From Nannochloris sp. 'desiccata' (lineage: Eukaryota; Chlorophyta; Trebouxiophyceae; Chlorellales; Chlorellaceae), in contig JAGTXX020000011.1 in the NCBI GenBank assembly GCA_019044685.2, forward strand, positions 1,178,001 to 1,242,000: 64,000 nucleotides of DNA. The letters run 5' to 3'. Every line of letters starts with the position of its first letter. Position 1 is the stretch's first letter. The notes beneath the pieces were generated by a model. It made no database searches. It was not told where the DNA came from and saw only the letters and a list, made by a program, of their open reading frames with translations. Positions 62,080 through 64,000 of this stretch are shown in pieces. The translations under genes were made by a program, and so were the position numbers.

Positions 62080-64000
62080 ATGAAAGCATACCTCGCTTTG
62101 GCGCTTGCCTGCGCTATACTCGGGGCTTCTGTGTTCCCCGAGGTTGCAGCCAATACGGCTCGTGAGGTGAGTCCGACTTTCGGTGTTACAGTTGAAATTT
62201 TTGAAGGTTCATACAATTCTAGTGCCTTTTCTAGCTATGGTATACTTACTCCGCAGCAAAGCTTTGCTTAGCAATATTTATGACATTCTTCAATATTTTT
62301 TAATTTTCCCGCAGCTCCTCCAAGCCGACGCCGCTGCCCCGGCTCCCGAATATTTTATCGAAATCCGTGATGGCAACTTCGTCAATGGATGCAACAACTT
62401 TAAAATCGCTGGCTGGAACCAATGGGAAGTCGTTGAGGCTGCTGCTGGTGCTCCTTCTCTATCTGGCGCTTCGATCCCCACTGGGATGACTGGCCCACAA
62501 CTGGTCCGTGCTTTACTCCGCCGTGGGTCTGAACTGGGTTTCAACTCCATGCGCACGTGGGTACACGCAGTAAATCCCCAATACGCTCTTCAACCCAAAG
62601 CTGGGGAATACTCCGAAGCTGCTTTCCAAGGTCTTGATTACCTCTTGGATGAAGCTCGTCAAGCTAATATCAAATTAATATTGGCATTCACTTCCAACTG
62701 GACCCCTGTTGGCGGTATCCCCGAGTACTTGAAATGGGCTGATGCTACTGATCCTGTTGATTTCTACACCAACCCTGCTATTATCAAAATGTATCAAGAC
62801 TTTGTCGAGACCATTTTAAACCGCAAGAACACAATCAATGGAAGACTGTACAAGGACGACCCTACTGTCATGGCATGGAATTTACTCAACGAACCTCGTT
62901 GCCAAGGGTGCCCTGTTGGCACTGTTTCCAAATGGTTTGACGAGCAAGCTACCTTTGTTCGCTCTATCGACAAAAATCATTTAATCAGTACCGGTGAGGA
63001 AGGCTTCTTTGCTTGTTGTGGAAACGCTAATAATCCTGGTGGCGAGTCTTCTGAATGGGCTAGTAGTGTAGGTCAAGATTTTGTTGGTGATCACGCTGGA
63101 GAGGATATTGATTTTGCTACATTCCACTCTTGGCCTGATAATTGGAATGCCGTTTCTGAAGAATTTCAACGCAATTGGATTACTTCTCACGCAGAAGCTG
63201 CTGCAGAGATGGGGAAACCTGTTATTCTTGAAGAATGGGGTAAATGGGTCAATGTCTCTGCGGATGCTACTGTGGAAGACCGTAATAAGTTCATGGCTAT
63301 CGTCTTTGATGAAATTAAAAATGAAATGAGCAAGCCTAATTCTGCATTACAAGGCAGCATGTTCTGGCAATGGTATTTAGAGGGACAGGAAGGTGCTCCT
63401 ACTGAAGGTGGTGGCCCTGGTTTATTTGGTATCTACGAATCTGACGAGTCATTTACCTCCATTAAAGAGAATATTGAATTTATCCAAAGTTTGAATGGTC
63501 CAATCCCTGGTTGCTCTCCAGCCGACCATAAAGCCGCCGAGGTCACCCCGGTCGCGCTCTGTGAATCTACCTGGGTCGATGGTATCCCTGGTACTGGATT
63601 AGAAGGTCCTGATTGTACTAGTCCTATTAACGAATGTGTCCGTGGTACTTCTGATTGTGACGCCAATGCAGCCTGCATTGATACCGACACCGCTTTTGAA
63701 TGCCGTTGCCACTACGGGTTCACTGGAGACGGCAAAACATGCACCCCTGATGCTGATGCTCAAGAAAACTTGGCCTCTTTGTACTGGACTGAACCTAATG
63801 GACTTTCTTGCAAAGCAGGAATTCCTGTTGAATATCCTGAATATGTCGCTGGATTTGTGTATGATCCTCTGAAGTCTTTTGCCTTTTATGATGTTTCTGG
63901 CGGCGGTAAATTCGGTTCTAAGACGAATGTGACCTTGGAACAGTGCATGGCTGCATGCCAAGTTTCTGAAACCTGCGAGTCCTTGGTTTATAACGACGTT
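62080..64000 (+). CDS. secreted endo-beta-1,4-mannanase (GH5) with EGF-like and Cys-rich modules, 3' end missing
   Basis: The gene runs off the right edge. Exon 1 (62080-62166) is a signal peptide (MKAYLALALACAILGASVFP); exon 2 starts at 62315, joining in phase 0, and is still open at 64000, giving 591 residues so far. The GH5 mannanase module has GWNQWEVVE, LILAFTSNW, AWNLLNEPRC (acid/base Glu) and VILEEWGK (nucleophile Glu), and FWQWYLEG. After it comes an EGF-like module with the six-cysteine pattern (NECVRGTSDCDANAAC ... CRCHYGFTGDGKTC). A further Cys-rich stretch (TLEQCMAACQVSETCESLVYN) looks like the start of a PAN/apple domain. The EGF and apple-like parts suggest binding to wall or surface proteins or glycans. 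The substrate (mannan versus another beta-glycan) is inferred. Confidence 0.9.

Noticed and set aside
1..64000. CRISPR array, phage, plasmid or bacterial defence system
   Set aside because: The gene content and introns are nuclear eukaryotic; no direct-repeat array, integrase or restriction-type gene is seen.

Overview
This window is nuclear DNA of a eukaryotic photosynthetic alga, most likely a chlorophyte green alga. Genes carry short GT-AG introns (mostly 60-140 nt, mostly phase 0), and intergenic distances are short, about one gene per 1.8 kb on both strands. Several genes place it in the green lineage: a magnesium chelatase H subunit, a plant-type alpha-amylase, a fibrillin-type plastid protein, other plastid-targeted proteins with transit-like N termini, and a UMP synthase fused in the OPRT-OMPDC order. 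TGTAA, the chlorophyte polyadenylation signal, follows several plus-strand stop codons. The species cannot be named from sequence alone. Exon models below were built by eye from splice signals, reading phase and family motifs.

Layout. 0-12 kb: 3' end of an unknown gene, THO-complex WD40 protein (TEX1/THOC3), ARM-repeat protein, minus-strand SDR, a 1750-residue coiled-coil protein with a C-terminal membrane anchor, and a plastid protein of a cyanobacterial family. 12-25 kb: secreted Cys-rich protein, USP39/SAD1 (minus), BchH-like magnesium chelatase subunit H, a second SDR, secreted GH9 endoglucanase, then a 1.6-kb tract with two broken genes. 25-36 kb: plastid fibrillin, nucleolar RRM protein, TDP1, allantoate amidohydrolase, acyl-CoA oxidase and a plastid membrane protein. 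36-46 kb: NOT4-type RING protein, a small disordered protein, plastid P-loop kinase, alpha-amylase and UMP synthase. 46-64 kb: DPH6, MGMT-type protein, COA3-like protein, ketopantoate-reductase-like protein, Tudor-like small protein, DUF819 membrane protein, DDX20-like helicase, unknown coiled-coil protein, NIT1-type amidase, SET/TPR protein, and a secreted GH5 mannanase with an EGF module that runs off the right edge.

There is no operon-like logic; these are individually transcribed housekeeping genes. Themes are plastid metabolism (chlorophyll, starch, lipid-associated proteins), nitrogen and nucleotide salvage (allantoate, UMP, deaminated glutathione), mRNA processing and export (THOC3, USP39, DDX20, NOT4-like), and extracellular polysaccharide hydrolysis (GH9, GH5). 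I see no CRISPR array, rRNA, convincing tRNA, intact transposon or bacterial system. The most interesting items are the BchH-like CHLH with its long N-terminal extension, the tail-anchored coiled-coil giant with a four-copy motif, a roughly 70-nt element present twice downstream of genes, two GC-AG introns, two decayed genes, a SET/TPR gene with an in-frame stop, and the GH5-EGF-Cys-rich enzyme.
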